This document shows, in pieces, positions 1 to 11,583 of a stretch of DNA of 64,000 nt. Positions within the stretch are counted from its first letter, which is position 1. Each line of letters starts with the position of its first letter. The notes beneath the pieces were generated by a model. The model was not told the DNA's origin and did no database searches. It worked only from the letters and a program-made list of their open reading frames with translations. The stretch is from assembly GCA_024400305.1 (NCBI GenBank), contig JAKSMX010000009.1, positions 32,246-96,245 on the forward strand. Direction: 5' to 3'. The DNA is from Bacteroidales bacterium (GTDB lineage Bacteria > Bacteroidota > Bacteroidia > Bacteroidales > F082). The position numbers were made by a program, and so were the translations under genes.

Positions 1-1815
1 GTGGCTGTTGTCGAGGAACTCAAGAGTTGTCGGGTCTTCATATTCATCAAACTCAATCCAAAATTCAATGTCGTCTGCCGCGCCCCAGGTGGTTCTTATT
101 GTAGGATAGAGCGCCACTGTCTCGCCGGCATCCGGGCGGTAGTCGCCGTCGCCGCCGAGGGTGTCGTTCATCTCAAATGCCACCATCTGCAACTGCGCCG
201 GTGCAGGACCTGCATGATAACAGGCATCGAAATTAACGTTGCCCGTAATTGGGGTGGCGGTGTTTATCAGGTCGCCCCAAAGCATTTCCTGTGAAGGATA
301 GTCCTTCGCGTGAAGCAATGCCGAGATGCCGCCTGCGACCAACGGCGTGGCCATTGAAGTCCCATTGAGGTATTTGTATTTGCCGTTAGGTATGGTGCTT
401 ATCATCTCAGTGCCCGGCGCCATGATCTCATAATTGTAAAGTTGCTCTTCACCATAGCCGGAGAATGAACCGCCGTCGCAGTCATAGTTGCTATAGCAAG
501 CCATATAGCCGCATTCCCCCGGTGCGGCCTGTGTCGATTGGACGCCGAGCACGAAGGTGAAAGCGCCTGGATACATCGGGGAGATGGGATCCATGGGTGA
601 ACGTCTGCACGTTGGGCCGAGAGACGCTCCGTCGTTACCTGCCGCGGCAACAAGCACGCAGCTCTGGTAAGCCTGTCCGAGAGCCTGCTCAAGTGCGATG
701 GAATATGCGTATGTGCCAAGGCTCATGCTGATAACGTCAGCTCCGTTATTCTTTGCGTAGTTGATGCCTTGGATGAGAGTTGAGACGGCACCGCTGCCAT
801 TGCTCTGCAACACCGTCACCGGCATGATATAAGCCTTCGGGTTGGCACCGACAATACCTTTGCAGTTGTCGCCCACAGCCGCCGCAATACCGGCGCAGTG
901 CGTGCCGTGGATGTTGAAGTCGTGGATGTCGCCGGTCTGGTTCACGAAATCCCAGCCGTGGAGGTCATCGACGAAACCGTTGTTGTCGTTGTCGTTATTG
1001 TCGTCGCTCTCGCCCGGGTTGGTCCAGATGTTCGCTTCAAGGTCGGTGTGTGTGATGTCAACGCCGGTATCGAGGATGGCGATAACGGCACGCTCGGAGT
1101 TGTTGTTATGGTCGTCAGACCAGAGGTCGTCGAGGCCGGTGGCATGGATGCCCCACTGCACGTGGTAATAAGGGTTTAGGGCGTATGCTATCGTGTTGTG
1201 ATAGCCGCCGAGTTTGTCGCCGTCCATTGGCAGAGCCTCACCGCTGTATGTCTCCGCGTCTGACGCCGTGGGTTGTTCTTCCATTCCGAGGGCGTATGCG
1301 ATGTAATTCGGTTCCGCAAACTCCACTTCCGGCAGTTCTTTGAGCCTTTCGATGAGCTCGTATGTTGAGACGAAATCCTCCGGGTTGTCACTGTTTTCCG
1401 TTGAAGGAGTCGCGATTTTCACGAGGCAGAGGCGGCTGAGGTCGCGTTCAACCACGTCGGGGCCGTTATAGCACGGAGTGGTTTTGAGGGTCCGGTTCGG
1501 GTTCTCGTTAGGGAGAAGACGCTCAACTTTCAGGACATTAAGAGCTTTTGAGGCGTTAAGGTCATTGAAGAGAGCGTCAACGGCGCGGATGCCGGTCTGC
1601 TGAAATTTTCCGTCGCGGTCGTTGAGGATGTCTAACGGAGTGCCGTCGGCGAACTTCACGATGACTTCGCCTTCGACGGCGTTGTAGCGGCTCCATTTGT
1701 CGAGCTGCACCACGTCGTAGTCGTTGTTTGTGCTACTTTGCGCGATGGCGCTGATGTTTGTGCTGAGGATGCCTGCGATGGCAAGCACGGCGATTAGTAA
1801 CAAATGCCTTTTCAT
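1..1815 (-). CDS. Secreted subtilisin-like serine protease (S8), C-terminus cut by window edge
   Basis: The frame is open for 605 codons from an ATG at 1815 to the window edge, so the C-terminus is missing. The start MKRHLLLIAVLAIAG is a signal peptide. A prodomain-like region follows (VEGEVIVKFADGTPLDIL), and then all three subtilase catalytic blocks are present: Asp in AVIAILDTGVDITH, His in HGTHCAGIAA, and Ser in NGTSMATPLVAGG. Family knowledge: S8 peptidases of Bacteroidota are exported endopeptidases, often with a C-terminal sorting domain, which here would lie outside the window. The gene stands alone, reading leftwards. The family call is firm; the substrate is unknown. Confidence 0.93.
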   Translation of the reverse strand, partial: MKRHLLLIAVLAIAGILSTNISAIAQSSTNNDYDVVQLDKWSRYNAVEGEVIVKFADGTPLDILNDRDGKFQQTGIRAVDALFNDLNASKALNVLKVERLLPNENPNRTLKTTPCYNGPDVVERDLSRLCLVKIATPSTENSDNPEDFVSTYELIERLKELPEVEFAEPNYIAYALGMEEQPTASDAETYSGEALPMDGDKLGGYHNTIAYALNPYYHVQWGIHATGLDDLWSDDHNNNSERAVIAILDTGVDITHTDLEANIWTNPGESDDNNDNDNNGFVDDLHGWDFVNQTGDIHDFNIHGTHCAGIAAAVGDNCKGIVGANPKAYIMPVTVLQSNGSGAVSTLIQGINYAKNNGADVISMSLGTYAYSIALEQALGQAYQSCVLVAAAGNDGASLGPTCRRSPMDPISPMYPGAFTFVLGVQSTQAAPGECGYMACYSNYDCDGGSFSGYGEEQLYNYEIMAPGTEMISTIPNGKYKYLNGTSMATPLVAGGISALLHAKDYPSQEMLWGDLINTATPITGNVNFDACYHAGPAPAQLQMVAFEMNDTLGGDGDYRPDAGETVALYPTIRTTWGAADDIEFWIEFDEYEDPTTLEFLDNSH

Positions 1816-1899
1816 AATAACTGTATTGAGTTGATAATCTGTTAATCTTTAAGTTATGACAAGGCATGAAAAAAGCGTGGAACTTGATGTTTTTCATCT

Positions 1900-2024
1900 G
1901 TAATGTTGAGGTTCTGGACTACCTAATACTTTCAAATGACGAACAAAGCCCACGCAAAACGCGCGGGCACTACTTCGCTTTGTTCTTGAAAGTATTATTG
2001 AAATGGTCCAGATTTCAACATTAC
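1900..2024. repeat. Long imperfect inverted repeat, about 48 bp per arm
   Basis: The left arm (1900-1949, starting GTAATGTTGAGGTTCTGG) pairs imperfectly with the right arm (1977-2024, ending TTTCAACATTAC). The tip is a GC-rich stem, GCCCACGC against GCGCGGGC. It lies in the 498-base gap between the subtilase start and the end of the HigA-like gene. It could be a palindromic mini-element, a structured RNA, or a fold at the end of the leftward HigA transcript; the sequence does not decide. The rest of this gap is AT-rich with no convincing gene. Confidence 0.6.
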
Positions 2025-2161
2025 AAGTTACAAGCTAATAATGCCTTTTTTTATTATGTTTTACTAATATTTACAGTATCTGCTTCTTATATTTATTTTA
2101 AATTTTATGTTTTGTTTATACTATTTTTCCCATTAATTTTCCAAGCCGCAAAGATAATAAT

Positions 2162-2198
2162 AATTTTGAATATTCAGGATTTTTTTCGGAATAAATGC
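2162..2198. repeat. Direct repeat copy A flanking the HigA-like module
   Basis: AATTTTGAA (2162-2170) and TTTTTTCGGAATAAATGC (2181-2198) recur with the same 19-base offset at 2903-2939. The 18-base block is identical in both copies. Confidence 0.6.
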
Positions 2199-2313
2199 AA
2201 AAGTGAAAAATAAAATGAAAACGTCACAGATTGTATCGGATTATAATTCGTATCACTGACAGCAAGATACATCCTGTCGTTTACAAAGTTTCGACTTGCA
2301 GATCTTGGTTTAT

Positions 2314-2610
2314 TTACTCTGCAATAAGAACAACTCCTGATGCTTTTTCAAGTCTAGTGATAATGTCAAGAGAAAGATTTTCTGTACCACGAAGTATCTT
2401 CGACACATATTGCTGAGAACATTCCATACGTGTAGCAAGTTCCTGCTGCGTTATATGTTCTTCCTTCATCACAACCAAAATCTTAACTGCAATCTTTTGA
2501 GATTTTGAAAGCCATAGTTTGTTGTCTCTTCGATATTGAGCTTCTTCTCTCCATTTCGAAGGTGTTTGGCCTGAATGTGTCTCAAGGTAGTCAATAATCT
2601 TATTATCCAT
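2314..2610 (-). CDS. HigA-like XRE-family antitoxin/regulator
   Basis: The 98-aa protein carries a helix-turn-helix of the Cro/C1 (XRE) type over about residues 48-90, with the recognition region ITQQELATRMECSQQYVSKIL. The N-terminal part (MDNKIIDYLETHSGQTPSKW) resembles HigA-type antitoxins of Bacteroidales. The start MDNK at 2610 was chosen over an upstream Met because a 39-codon gene ends at 2624, only 13 bases before it. The promoter ahead of that small gene carries a palindrome that suits autoregulation. No typical HigB (RelE-fold) toxin is present next to it, so it is either an orphan regulator or is paired with the 39-aa product. Role inferred from family. Confidence 0.75.
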   Translation of the reverse strand: MDNKIIDYLETHSGQTPSKWREEAQYRRDNKLWLSKSQKIAVKILVVMKEEHITQQELATRMECSQQYVSKILRGTENLSLDIITRLEKASGVVLIAE

Positions 2611-2623
2611 ATTATGCTGTTTT

Positions 2624-2743
2624 TCAAAGTTCCGATACAAATTCAGAAAAACCAACATTGTCAACAACACCCACTTCCACCAGCAGATTTCTCACCTGTT
2701 CCATTTTTCTAAGTTCCTGCAATGTATGGCTTCGCTCCTCCAT
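2624..2743 (-). CDS. Small protein of 39 aa upstream of the HigA-like gene
   Basis: The reading frame MEERSHTLQELRKMEQVRNL... is highly charged and probably helical, and it matches no family I recognise. It lies between a good TATTTTTG -7 box and the HigA-like gene, with 13 bases between the two genes, so they should be cotranscribed. Its position is that of a toxin gene in HigBA operons, but it is far too short for a RelE fold. It may be a remnant or a distinct small partner. Confidence 0.4.
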   Translation of the reverse strand: MEERSHTLQELRKMEQVRNLLVEVGVVDNVGFSEFVSEL

Positions 2744-2794
2744 TTTTTGTGTGAGTTTTATGGCGCCACCAGTTATTATGTAACAACTTTGCTG

Positions 2795-2834
2795 CAAAAA
2801 TACACTTTTTATTTTAACAACCAACAGTTGTTGG
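2795..2834 (-). promoter_or_regulatory. Promoter and palindromic operator of the HigA-like module
   Basis: On the minus strand a perfect -7 box TATTTTTG lies at 2795-2802. Upstream of it, the palindrome CCAACA-GT-TGTTGG at 2821-2834 falls in the region of the -33 contact. This is the layout expected for autorepression by an XRE antitoxin. Confidence 0.6.
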
Positions 2835-2902
2835 AAGTGCTTTCCAAAATTATGTCAAAATCTCGCATAACCTATTGTTTTTCAACTCGTAAAAGCAATA
2901 AC

Positions 2903-2939
2903 AATTTTGAAAAAAGGGCTGTTTTTTCGGAATAAATGC
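2903..2939. repeat. Direct repeat copy B flanking the HigA-like module
   Basis: Second copy of the repeat at 2162-2198. It overlaps the loop of the DUF3467 terminator. Confidence 0.6.
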
Positions 2940-2951
2940 GTCAGCCCTTTT
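2912..2951 (-). terminator. Rho-independent terminator of the DUF3467 gene
   Basis: Stem AAAAGGGCTG / CAGCCCTTTT (2912-2921 with 2942-2951), followed by a T-rich run when read leftwards. It lies 19 bases past the DUF3467 stop codon. Confidence 0.75.
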
Positions 2952-2970
2952 CAACTTTCAACTTTCAACC

Positions 2971-3282
2971 CTATGCCTCGCCAGCAGTTCCATTTCCCAT
3001 CGTGAACGGTGCAATAGTGTCATTCACATCCTTTATCGGACCGAAGTTCTGTTCGTATTTGTTGAGGTTGTCGGCCAAAGCCCTGAAAAGTCTTTTTGCG
3101 TTCTGCGGTGTCATTATCACTCTTGAACGGACTTTAGCCTTCTGCATTGCCGGCACAATCTGCGCAAAATCAACGACAAACTCTGTCGGTGAATGGCTGA
3201 TTATCGCGAGATTTGAATAGACTCCGTCGGCCACCGTTTCCGGAAGGTCGATATTAAGCTGGTTTTTCTTGTTGTTATCCAT
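2971..3282 (-). CDS. DUF3467 family protein
   Basis: The 103-aa protein (MDNNKKNQLNIDLPE...) matches the small DUF3467 family, which in Bacteroidales commonly follows rpoC. Recognisable features are VADGVYSNLAIISHSPTEFVVDF and IVPAMQKAKVRSRVIMTPQNAKRL. The biochemical role is not known. The start at 3282 is set by the -7 box at 3304-3311, which lies too close for an upstream start. It has its own promoter and terminator, so it is a separate unit downstream of rpoC rather than the tail of that operon. Confidence 0.85.
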   Translation of the reverse strand: MDNNKKNQLNIDLPETVADGVYSNLAIISHSPTEFVVDFAQIVPAMQKAKVRSRVIMTPQNAKRLFRALADNLNKYEQNFGPIKDVNDTIAPFTMGNGTAGEA

Positions 3283-3303
3283 AATAAACAATTTAAATTT
3301 TTG

Positions 3304-3311
3304 CAAAAATA
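3304..3311 (-). promoter_or_regulatory. -7 promoter box of the DUF3467 gene
   Basis: TATTTTTG on the minus strand, about 22 bases before the ATG at 3282. Confidence 0.6.
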
Positions 3312-3330
3312 TATAATTTTCCTGACATAC

Positions 3331-3360
3331 AAAAAGGTTGGCTAAAAATAACCAACCTTT
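3331..3360 (-). terminator. Rho-independent terminator of rpoC
   Basis: The 9-bp stem AAAGGTTGG / CCAACCTTT (3333-3341 with 3352-3360) lies just past the rpoC stop and is followed by T residues in the leftward direction. It ends the ribosomal/RNA polymerase operon. Confidence 0.85.
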
Positions 3361-3383
3361 TCTTCACAATATCAATTTAAAAA

Positions 3384-6300
3384 TCAAGATTCAACGATAA
3401 TTTCCGTATTTGCGACCTGTTCGAAGTCTTCTTTAGCTCCGACAATGATGTCATCAAATTCGCGAAGACCTGTACCGGCAGGAATCTTGTGTCCGACGAT
3501 GACATTTTCTTTCATGCCTTCGAGAGTATCTGTCTTTGCCGAGATTGCCGCCTGAGTAAGAACCTTTGTCGTCTCCTGGAATGACGCTGCGGAAATGAAG
3601 CTCTCCGTCTGCAATGCCGCGCGTGTGATACCCTGAAGCACCTGATGCGCTGTCGCAGGCTGTGCGTCGCGTGACTCGACAAGTTTCTTATCCTTACGTT
3701 TCAGCAACGAGTTCTCATCACGAAGTCTTCTTGTGGAAATAATCTCGCCTCTGTTAAGTGTTTCAGAATCACCCGGATCGGTGACGACGACTTTTCCGAA
3801 GATGTCATCATTGGTCTCCTGGAACACAATCTTGTTGACGAGGTCGCCCTCAAGGAATCTTGTGTCACCCGGATCGTCAATCTCAACCTTGCGCATCATC
3901 TGACGCACGATGACTTCAAAATGCTTACCGTTGATTGTAACACCTTGTGAACGATAGACTTCCTGAATATTGTTCACGATAAATTCCTGAACAGCCATAG
4001 GTCCTTCGATTGCAAGGATGTTGGCAGGTGTGATAGCGCCTTCCGACAAAGCCTGGCCAGCCTTCACGAAATCGTTTTCGTCAGCAAGGATTTCCTTCGT
4101 CGTCGGGATGAGATACTTCTTCTGTTCGCCTGTCTTCGACGTAACAACGACGACCTTGTTTCCACGGACGAGCTTTTTCTCGAATGAAACCTCACCATCG
4201 ATTTCAGAGACCACCGCCGGTTCTGATGAGTTACGGGCTTCAAACAACTCTGTGACACGTGGAAGACCACCAGTGATATCGCCGAGACCGCCGGTAGCAC
4301 GAGGCTTCTTGGTCAAAACGTCACCAGCCTTGATCTTATCGCCATCCTCTACCATGATGTGGGCTCCGACGGGCAAGTCGTATGACTTGACGGCTTCACC
4401 GTCCTTGTCAAGGATTGAAATCGACGGGTTCTTTGCGAACTTGCGGCCTTCGATGATGACGCGTTCGCTATAACCTGTCTGCTCATCGGATTCATTACGA
4501 TAGGTGACACCTTCAACAATGTTATCGAAACGAATCTCACCATCATATTCCGAGATAATCAATGAGTTATACTTATCCCATTCGCAGATGACCTGACCGG
4601 CCTTGACATCGCTGCCTTCCTTGACAAACAATTTCGAGCCGTAAGGGATGTTCACCGTGACAAGCGCGACACCCGTGTTATGGTCGATGATCTTCATCTC
4701 GGCGGCACGGCTGACGACAACTTGATACTTGCTGTCATCCTTTTCGTAATCAACGGCACGAAGTTCGTCGATTTCGAGTCTGCCGTCGTAGTCGGCCTTG
4801 ATTATTGAGTCGTCTGATGTGCTTGATGCGGTACCACCTTGGTGGAAGGTACGAAGTGTAAGCTGTGTACCAGGTTCACCGATTGACTGCGCCGCGATGA
4901 CACCGACAGCCTCGCCACGCTGCACCAATTTGCCTGATGCGAGGTTGCGGCCGTAGCAGTTAGCGCATACACCATGCCTTGATTCGCATGTCAGCACGGA
5001 ACGAATCTCAATAGTCTTATCTTTCAACGGAGAATCGCAGATTCTCTTTGCTATATCTTCAGTAATTTCATCGCCGCCATTGCAGAGCAACTCGCCTGTC
5101 TGCGGGTGGAAGATGTCGTGCAGAGCCACACGGCCGAGGATACGGTCGTACAATGACTCGACGATTTCCTTACCTCTCTTGAGAGCGCCGATTGACAAAC
5201 CTCTCAATGTGCCGCAGTCTTTCTCATTGATGATCACATCATGTGCGACGTCAACAAGACGACGGGTGAGATAACCAGCGTCAGCGGTCTTCAAAGCGGT
5301 ATCAGCCAAACCCTTACGGGCGCCGTGAGTTGAAATGAAGTACTCAAGCACTGACAGACCTTCCTTGAAGTTCGAAAGAATAGGGTTCTCAATGATTTCA
5401 GCACCACCGGCCGCCGTTGACTTCTGCGGTTTCGCCATAAGACCTCTCATGCCGCAGAGCTGACGAATCTGTTCCTTTGAACCACGGGCTCCTGAATCCA
5501 ACATCATATAAACCGGGTTGAATCCCTGGTCGTCCTGAGGCAACAGTTTCATGACCTCGTCGGTCAGTTTGGTGACGACATGACCCCAGATATCGATAAT
5601 CTTGTTGTAACGCTCGTTCTGAGTGATGAAACCCATGTTATATTCTTCACGGATGCCGTTGACCTCTTCGTTGGCCTGCCTGATGAGTTCCTCTTTTACA
5701 GAAGGAATAAGGACATTGCCGAGGTTGAACGACAAACCACCCTTGTAAGCCATGTAATAACCCATGTTCTTGATATCATCAAGGAACTTGGTTGTCGTAG
5801 CCGTACCAAGGAGTTTCACCATGTCGCCGATGATGTCACGCAGAGCCTTCTTGTTCAACAGTCTGTTGATGTAACCGAACTGGCGTGGTACAACCTGGTT
5901 GAACTTGACGCGTCCGACTGTTGTCTCGACCATTTCTTCCACGAGGCTGTTGTCTTCCTTACGCACCCACACCTTACAATTGATGATGGCGTGCATATCG
6001 ACCTTTTTCTCGTTGTAGGCGATGATGACCTCTTCAGGTGAATAGAATTTCTTGCCTTCACCTTTGACAATGTGGTCAGGAGTGCTCTTACGTGGTTTCG
6101 TGATATAATAAAGACCAAGAACCATGTCTTGAGAAGGCACCGTGATAGGTGCTCCGTTGGCAGGGTTAAGGATGTTATGCGATGCGAGCATCAGAATCTG
6201 CGCCTCAAGGATTGCGGCGTTGCCGAGCGGCAAGTGGACAGCCATCTGGTCACCGTCGAAGTCAGCGTTGAAAGCTGTACATACAAGCGGGTGCAGACGG

Positions 6301-7682
6301 ATTGCCTTACCTTCCACGAGTTTCGGCTGGAATGCCTGAATACCGAGACGGTGCAGTGTAGGAGCACGGTTAAGCAGAATCGGATGTCCTTTCAAAATAT
6401 TTTCGAGGATGTCCCAAACGACAGGATCCTTACGGTCAACGATTTTCTTTGCCGACTTGACTGTCTTCACAATACCGCGTTCAATCATCTTGCGGATGAC
6501 GAACGGCTTGTAAAGCTCGGCCGCCATGTCCTTTGGAAGACCGCATTCGTTCATGTTCAAATCCGGGCCGACGACGATAACAGAACGGCCGGAATAGTCA
6601 ACACGTTTACCGAGAAGGTTCTGACGGAAACGGCCTTGTTTGCCTTTCAAGCTGTCGCTCAATGACTTGAGCGGGCGGTTTGAATCGGTCTTCACCGCAC
6701 TCGACTTGCGTGAGTTGTCGAGCAACGAGTCAACAGCTTCCTGAAGCATACGTTTCTCATTACGCATGATGACATCAGGGGCCTTGATTTCGATGAGTCG
6801 TTTCAGACGGTTGTTACGTATGATGACACGACGATAAAGGTCATTCAGGTCTGACGTGGCGAAACGTCCGCCATCAAGCGGGACGAGAGGCCTCAACTCC
6901 GGCGGGGTGACTGGTATTACCCTGAGGATCATCCATTCAGGACGGTTCTCCATGTGTTTCTGAGCCTCACGGAAAGCCTCGAAAACCTGAAGGCGTTTCA
7001 AAGCGTCAGCCTTGCGCTGCTGTGATGTCTCATTATGTGCCTTCTCACGAAGTTCACCCGCCTCTTTGTCAAGATCAAGCTGAAGAAGAAGATCATAGAT
7101 AGCCTCGGCACCCATCTTGGCGACGAACTTGTTAGGATCGTTGTCAGGAAGGTGTTGATTCTCAATCGGAATAGTCTCCAAAACATCAAGGTATTCCTCC
7201 TCTGAAAGCAAGTCAAGCTTATTAATACCGTCGTCCTGTTTAATACCTGGATTCAACACGACATAGCGTTCATAGTAGATGATGCTGTCGAGTTTCTTTG
7301 TCGGGATACCGAGCAAAGCACCAAGTTTGTTAGGAAGTGAGCGGAAATACCAGATGTGTGCGACCGGCACCACCAATTTGATATGACCGGTACGTTCACG
7401 TCTGACTTTCTTCTCTGTAACTTCCACACCGCAACGGTCGCAAATGATATTTTTGTAACGGATGCGTTTATACTTACCGCAGTGGCATTCCCAGTCTTTT
7501 ACAGGTCCAAATATTCTCTCACAGAACAAACCGTCGCGTTCTGGTTTGTATGTGCGGTAGTTGATTGTCTCAGGTTTCAGCACCTCGCCGTATGAACGGC
7601 TCAAGATTGACTCTGGAGATGCCAAGCTGATGGTAATCTTTGAGAAATCGCTGTTAAATGTATTATTTTTACTTGTAGCCAT
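3384..7682 (-). CDS. rpoC: DNA-directed RNA polymerase subunit beta'
   Basis: The 1432-aa protein has the usual length for Bacteroidota beta'. The N-terminal zinc site (ECHCGKYKR ... CDRCGVEV) is intact. The catalytic magnesium loop [14 protein letters not shown] is present, as is the downstream zinc cluster [13 protein letters not shown]. The bridge-helix/trigger-loop region includes [19 protein letters not shown]. It forms the active-site cleft of RNA polymerase together with RpoB. It starts 38 bases after rpoB, as expected for cotranscription. No frameshift or odd composition is visible. Confidence 0.99.
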   Translation of the reverse strand: MATSKNNTFNSDFSKITISLASPESILSRSYGEVLKPETINYRTYKPERDGLFCERIFGPVKDWECHCGKYKRIRYKNIICDRCGVEVTEKKVRRERTGHIKLVVPVAHIWYFRSLPNKLGALLGIPTKKLDSIIYYERYVVLNPGIKQDDGINKLDLLSEEEYLDVLETIPIENQHLPDNDPNKFVAKMGAEAIYDLLLQLDLDKEAGELREKAHNETSQQRKADALKRLQVFEAFREAQKHMENRPEWMILRVIPVTPPELRPLVPLDGGRFATSDLNDLYRRVIIRNNRLKRLIEIKAPDVIMRNEKRMLQEAVDSLLDNSRKSSAVKTDSNRPLKSLSDSLKGKQGRFRQNLLGKRVDYSGRSVIVVGPDLNMNECGLPKDMAAELYKPFVIRKMIERGIVKTVKSAKKIVDRKDPVVWDILENILKGHPILLNRAPTLHRLGIQAFQPKLVEGKAIRLHPLVCTAFNADFDGDQMAVHLPLGNAAILEAQILMLASHNILNPANGAPITVPSQDMVLGLYYITKPRKSTPDHIVKGEGKKFYSPEEVIIAYNEKKVDMHAIINCKVWVRKEDNSLVEEMVETTVGRVKFNQVVPRQFGYINRLLNKKALRDIIGDMVKLLGTATTTKFLDDIKNMGYYMAYKGGLSFNLGNVLIPSVKEELIRQANEEVNGIREEYNMGFITQNERYNKIIDIWGHVVTKLTDEVMKLLPQDDQGFNPVYMMLDSGARGSKEQIRQLCGMRGLMAKPQKSTAAGGAEIIENPILSNFKEGLSVLEYFISTHGARKGLADTALKTADAGYLTRRLVDVAHDVIINEKDCGTLRGLSIGALKRGKEIVESLYDRILGRVALHDIFHPQTGELLCNGGDEITEDIAKRICDSPLKDKTIEIRSVLTCESRHGVCANCYGRNLASGKLVQRGEAVGVIAAQSIGEPGTQLTLRTFHQGGTASSTSDDSIIKADYDGRLEIDELRAVDYEKDDSKYQVVVSRAAEMKIIDHNTGVALVTVNIPYGSKLFVKEGSDVKAGQVICEWDKYNSLIISEYDGEIRFDNIVEGVTYRNESDEQTGYSERVIIEGRKFAKNPSISILDKDGEAVKSYDLPVGAHIMVEDGDKIKAGDVLTKKPRATGGLGDITGGLPRVTELFEARNSSEPAVVSEIDGEVSFEKKLVRGNKVVVVTSKTGEQKKYLIPTTKEILADENDFVKAGQALSEGAITPANILAIEGPMAVQEFIVNNIQEVYRSQGVTINGKHFEVIVRQMMRKVEIDDPGDTRFLEGDLVNKIVFQETNDDIFGKVVVTDPGDSETLNRGEIISTRRLRDENSLLKRKDKKLVESRDAQPATAHQVLQGITRAALQTESFISAASFQETTKVLTQAAISAKTDTLEGMKENVIVGHKIPAGTGLREFDDIIVGAKEDFEQVANTEIIVES

Positions 7683-7720
7683 ATATTTACCTATTGTTAA
7701 GAGCTAAGGCTTGCCTTTGC

Positions 7721-10700
7721 TTATTTTTCAAACGTAATTTCAAGACCCAATCCGCGTAATTCGTGAATCAAAACGTTGAATGACTCAGGAATACCTGGCG
7801 TAGGCATGTTTTCACCCTTGACGATTGCCTCGTAAGCCTTTGCACGACCGATTACATCGTCTGACTTCACCGTCAGGATTTCCTGAAGCACGTTGCTTGC
7901 GCCGAATGCTTCAAGAGCCCAGACTTCCATTTCTCCGAAACGCTGGCCGCCGAACTGTGCCTTACCGCCGAGTGGCTGCTGCGTAATCAACGAATATGGT
8001 CCTATAGAACGGGCGTGCATCTTGTCGTCAACCATGTGGTGCAGTTTCAGCATGTAAATATACCCGACTGTCGCCTTCTGGTCGAACGGCTCGCCTGTCT
8101 CACCGTCATAAAGCTGTACCCTGCCGTTTTCAGGAAGACCGGCCTGTTTCATATATCCGTTGATCTCATCCAATGTCGCACCGTCAAAAATCGGCGTCGC
8201 GAACTTAAGTCCGAGCTCGTGACCTGCCCAGCCGAGAACCGTCTCGTAAATCTGTCCGAGGTTCATACGTGAAGGCACGCCCAACGGGTTCAACACGATA
8301 TCGACCGGTGTGCCATCCGCCAGGAACGGCATGTCTTCCTCACGCACGATTCTTGATACGATGCCCTTGTTACCGTGACGGCCTGCCATCTTATCACCGA
8401 TGTTAAGCTTACGTTTCTGAGCGACATACACTTTCGCCATCTGGACGATTCCGTTCGGAAGTTCGTCGCCGACGCTCGCCACATTTTTCTTGCGGCTGTA
8501 AACACCGTTGATCTCCTTGCACTTGACGTTGTAGTTGTTGACCAACTTCACGATGCAGTCGTTGATTTCAGGATCCGTGGTCCACTTGTGCGGGTTGACC
8601 GTCATGTAGTCGATGTTCGACAACGCCTTCTGTGAGAACTTCACCTTCTTGGGGATGATGTTGTCCTTGTAGTTGTTGTAAACACCTGTTGATGTACGGC
8701 CGTTAAGCATTGACATGAGTTTCTCCATCATTCTGGCCTTCAATGCGTCAAGCTCTTTCTGCTGTTCGGCGTCAATCTCCGCGATGATGTCTTTGTCTTT
8801 CGACTTTGCCTTACGGTCTTTGACTACGCGTGAGAAGAGGCGTTTGCCTATCACGACACCTTTCATCGACGGACCCGCCTTGAGTGAAGCGTTCTTCACG
8901 TCGCCAGCCTTATCGCCGAAGATTGCGCGGAGCAATTTCTCTTCCGGAGTCGGATCTGTCTCTCCCTTCGGAGTGATCTTACCTATTAATATATCTCCTT
9001 CCTTGACATCGGCACCGACGCGGATAAGACCGTTCTCGTCGAGGTCTTTCGTCGCATCCGCACTGACGTTCGGAATATCATTTGTCAGCTCTTCGAGACC
9101 ACGTTTAGTATCGCGGACTTCGAGAGTGAATTCGTCAATATGAATTGATGTAAAGAGGTCTTCCTTGACAATCTTTTCAGAAATGACAATAGCGTCCTCA
9201 TAGTTGTAACCTTTCCAAGGCATGAATGCGACCTTCAGGTTACGTCCCAAAGCGAGGTCGCCGCCCTGTGTGGCGTAACCTTCTGTAAGTATCTGACCCT
9301 TTGTCACCTTCTGTCCCTTTCTGACGATTGGCTTCTGGTTGATACTTGTGCTCTGGTTGGTCCTTATATATTTAATAAGGTTATATGTCTTGGTATCATC
9401 ATCAAAGCTGACGAGTCTTTCCTTGTCAGTCCTGTCATACCTGATTGTGATCTTTGTCGAGTCAACGAAAATGACTTCGCCGTCGCCTTCAGCCTCGACC
9501 AGAGTACGTGAGTCTTTCGCCACGTAATGTTCGATGCCGGTTCCGACGATAGGAGCCTCCGGGCACATCAGCGGCACCGCCTGACGCATCATGTTCGATC
9601 CCATCAAGGCGCGGTTGGCGTCGTCGTGTTCGAGGAACGGGATGAGTGACGCGGCAACGGACGACATCTGGTTCGGGGCGACATCGATGAGTTCAAGCTC
9701 GTTTGGCGTGACGATAGGATAATCGGCTATCTGACGCGCCTTGATCATGTCGTCTGTGATTGTGCCGTCGTCATCCATGTCGGTGCAAGCCTGGGCGATG
9801 ATCTTTTCATCTTCCTCTTCCGCTGTAAGATATACCGGCGGGTTCTCGAAATCGACCTTGCCATCAACGACCTTGCGGTAAGGAGTCTCGATGAAACCGA
9901 GGTTGTTTATCTTTGCGAACACGCAGAGTGATGAGATAAGGCCGATGTTTGGACCTTCAGGTGTTTCGATTGTGCAGAGACGACCGTAGTGTGTGTAGTG
10001 AACGTCACGCACCTCGAATCCTGCGCGGTCACGGGAGATACCGCCGGGTCCCAATGCAGAGATACGGCGTTTGTGGGTGACTTCCGACAACGGGTTCGTC
10101 TGGTCCATGAACTGTGAAAGCTGGTTTGTGCCGAAGAATGAGTTGATGACCGACGACAATGTCTTAGCATTAATCAGGTCGGTTGGTGTAAACGACTCAT
10201 TGTCACGGACATTCATACGTTCACGTATCGTTCTTGCCATACGTGCGAGACCAACGCCGAACTGTGCGTACAGCTGTTCGCCGACGGTTCTGATACGGCG
10301 GTTGCTCAAGTGGTCGATATCATCGACTTCCGCCTTGCTGTTTGAAAGCTCGATCAAATATTTGATGATCTCGATTATGTCTTCTTTCGTTAGGACCTTC
10401 ACGTCAGCCGGGATATTCAGGTTGAGCTTGCGGTTTATACGGTAACGGCCGACTTCACCGAGGTCATAACGTTTGTCGGAGAAGAACAATTTCTCAATTA
10501 TTCCGCGTGCGGTCTCCTCATCAGGGGCTTCAGCGTTACGCAGCTGGCGGTAGATGTATTCGACAGCCTCCTTCTCCGAGTTTGTTGTATCTTTCTGTAA
10601 TGTATTGTAAATGATACTGTATTCAGACGTGTTAATCTCATCACGGTCGAGGAGGATGGTCTTCACACCTGAATCAATGATCATGTCAATGTGTTCGTTT

Positions 10701-11530
10701 TCGAGGACTACGCCGCGGTCTATGATGGTTTCCTTGCGTTCGTATGTGACGCATTCGCCGGTTTCCTCATTGGCGAAGTCTTCGATTCTTGAACGTAACA
10801 CTTTCGCTGCCAATTTACGTCCGATGACACGTTTGAGGCCACTCTTCGTCACCTTAACTTCCTCAGCGAGGTTGAAGATGTCGAGAATGTCCTTATCCGT
10901 TTCATATCCGATGGCACGGAGTAATGTTGTGATAGGTAATTTCTTCTTTCTGTCGATATAAGCATACATCACGTTGCTGATATCTGTCGAGAACTCCATC
11001 CATGAACCCTTGAACGGAATGATACGCGCCGAGTAAAGGGTCTTGCCGTTTGAGTGCACGCTTGATCCGAAAAATACGCCCGGAGAACGGTGAAGCTGTG
11101 ATACTACAACACGTTCTGCGCCGTTTATGACGAATGTACCTTGTGGTGTCATATACGGTATCAAGCCCAGATACACATCTTGGACGACCGGCTCGAAATC
11201 TTCATGCTCGTCATCGTTGCAATAAAGTTTCAGTTTTGCCTTTAGTCTCACGCAGTAACTTAATCCGCGTTCGATGCACTCTGTGATTGAATACTGAGGT
11301 GCATCGATGTAGTAGTCGAGGAACTCGAGTACAAAGTTGTTTCTGGCGTCGGTTATTGGGAAATTTTCCGCAAACACGCTGAACAAGCCCTCGTTTCTGC
11401 GTTTGTCGGGGTTTGTGTCAAGCTGGAAGAAATCACGGAAAGATTTCAGCTGGATATCAAGGAAGTCAGGATAGTCAAACGGCTTCTTGATTGACGCGAA
11501 ACTGATTCTATCTAATTTAATGTCTGCCAA
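7721..11530 (-). CDS. rpoB: DNA-directed RNA polymerase subunit beta
   Basis: The 1269-aa protein spans the full beta subunit. The fork and rifampicin region is intact ([30 protein letters not shown]), as are [12 protein letters not shown] and the C-terminal clamp contact [18 protein letters not shown]. The rifampicin-contact residues look wild type. It lies downstream of rplL, separated by a 140-base spacer that can form a long hairpin. It is cotranscribed with rpoC. Confidence 0.99.
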   Translation of the reverse strand: MADIKLDRISFASIKKPFDYPDFLDIQLKSFRDFFQLDTNPDKRRNEGLFSVFAENFPITDARNNFVLEFLDYYIDAPQYSITECIERGLSYCVRLKAKLKLYCNDDEHEDFEPVVQDVYLGLIPYMTPQGTFVINGAERVVVSQLHRSPGVFFGSSVHSNGKTLYSARIIPFKGSWMEFSTDISNVMYAYIDRKKKLPITTLLRAIGYETDKDILDIFNLAEEVKVTKSGLKRVIGRKLAAKVLRSRIEDFANEETGECVTYERKETIIDRGVVLENEHIDMIIDSGVKTILLDRDEINTSEYSIIYNTLQKDTTNSEKEAVEYIYRQLRNAEAPDEETARGIIEKLFFSDKRYDLGEVGRYRINRKLNLNIPADVKVLTKEDIIEIIKYLIELSNSKAEVDDIDHLSNRRIRTVGEQLYAQFGVGLARMARTIRERMNVRDNESFTPTDLINAKTLSSVINSFFGTNQLSQFMDQTNPLSEVTHKRRISALGPGGISRDRAGFEVRDVHYTHYGRLCTIETPEGPNIGLISSLCVFAKINNLGFIETPYRKVVDGKVDFENPPVYLTAEEEDEKIIAQACTDMDDDGTITDDMIKARQIADYPIVTPNELELIDVAPNQMSSVAASLIPFLEHDDANRALMGSNMMRQAVPLMCPEAPIVGTGIEHYVAKDSRTLVEAEGDGEVIFVDSTKITIRYDRTDKERLVSFDDDTKTYNLIKYIRTNQSTSINQKPIVRKGQKVTKGQILTEGYATQGGDLALGRNLKVAFMPWKGYNYEDAIVISEKIVKEDLFTSIHIDEFTLEVRDTKRGLEELTNDIPNVSADATKDLDENGLIRVGADVKEGDILIGKITPKGETDPTPEEKLLRAIFGDKAGDVKNASLKAGPSMKGVVIGKRLFSRVVKDRKAKSKDKDIIAEIDAEQQKELDALKARMMEKLMSMLNGRTSTGVYNNYKDNIIPKKVKFSQKALSNIDYMTVNPHKWTTDPEINDCIVKLVNNYNVKCKEINGVYSRKKNVASVGDELPNGIVQMAKVYVAQKRKLNIGDKMAGRHGNKGIVSRIVREEDMPFLADGTPVDIVLNPLGVPSRMNLGQIYETVLGWAGHELGLKFATPIFDGATLDEINGYMKQAGLPENGRVQLYDGETGEPFDQKATVGYIYMLKLHHMVDDKMHARSIGPYSLITQQPLGGKAQFGGQRFGEMEVWALEAFGASNVLQEILTVKSDDVIGRAKAYEAIVKGENMPTPGIPESFNVLIHELRGLGLEITFEK

Positions 11531-11583
11531 AGTGTTTAGGTTTTAATTGTTATCTATAAAGCTAATAATATAGAGACGGACTT

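Noticed and set aside
898-1179. Plus-strand frame opposite the subtilase
   Set aside because: It is antisense to the catalytic Asp/His region of a clear S8 protease and has Val-rich shadow composition.
1866-2213. 115-codon plus-strand reading frame
   Set aside because: It runs through the large inverted repeat and then AT-rich sequence. Its composition (Ile/Phe/Tyr-rich) is what random AT-rich DNA gives.
4018-4473. Long plus-strand frames opposite rpoC and rpoB
   Set aside because: They are shadows of highly conserved coding sequence and lack their own signals.
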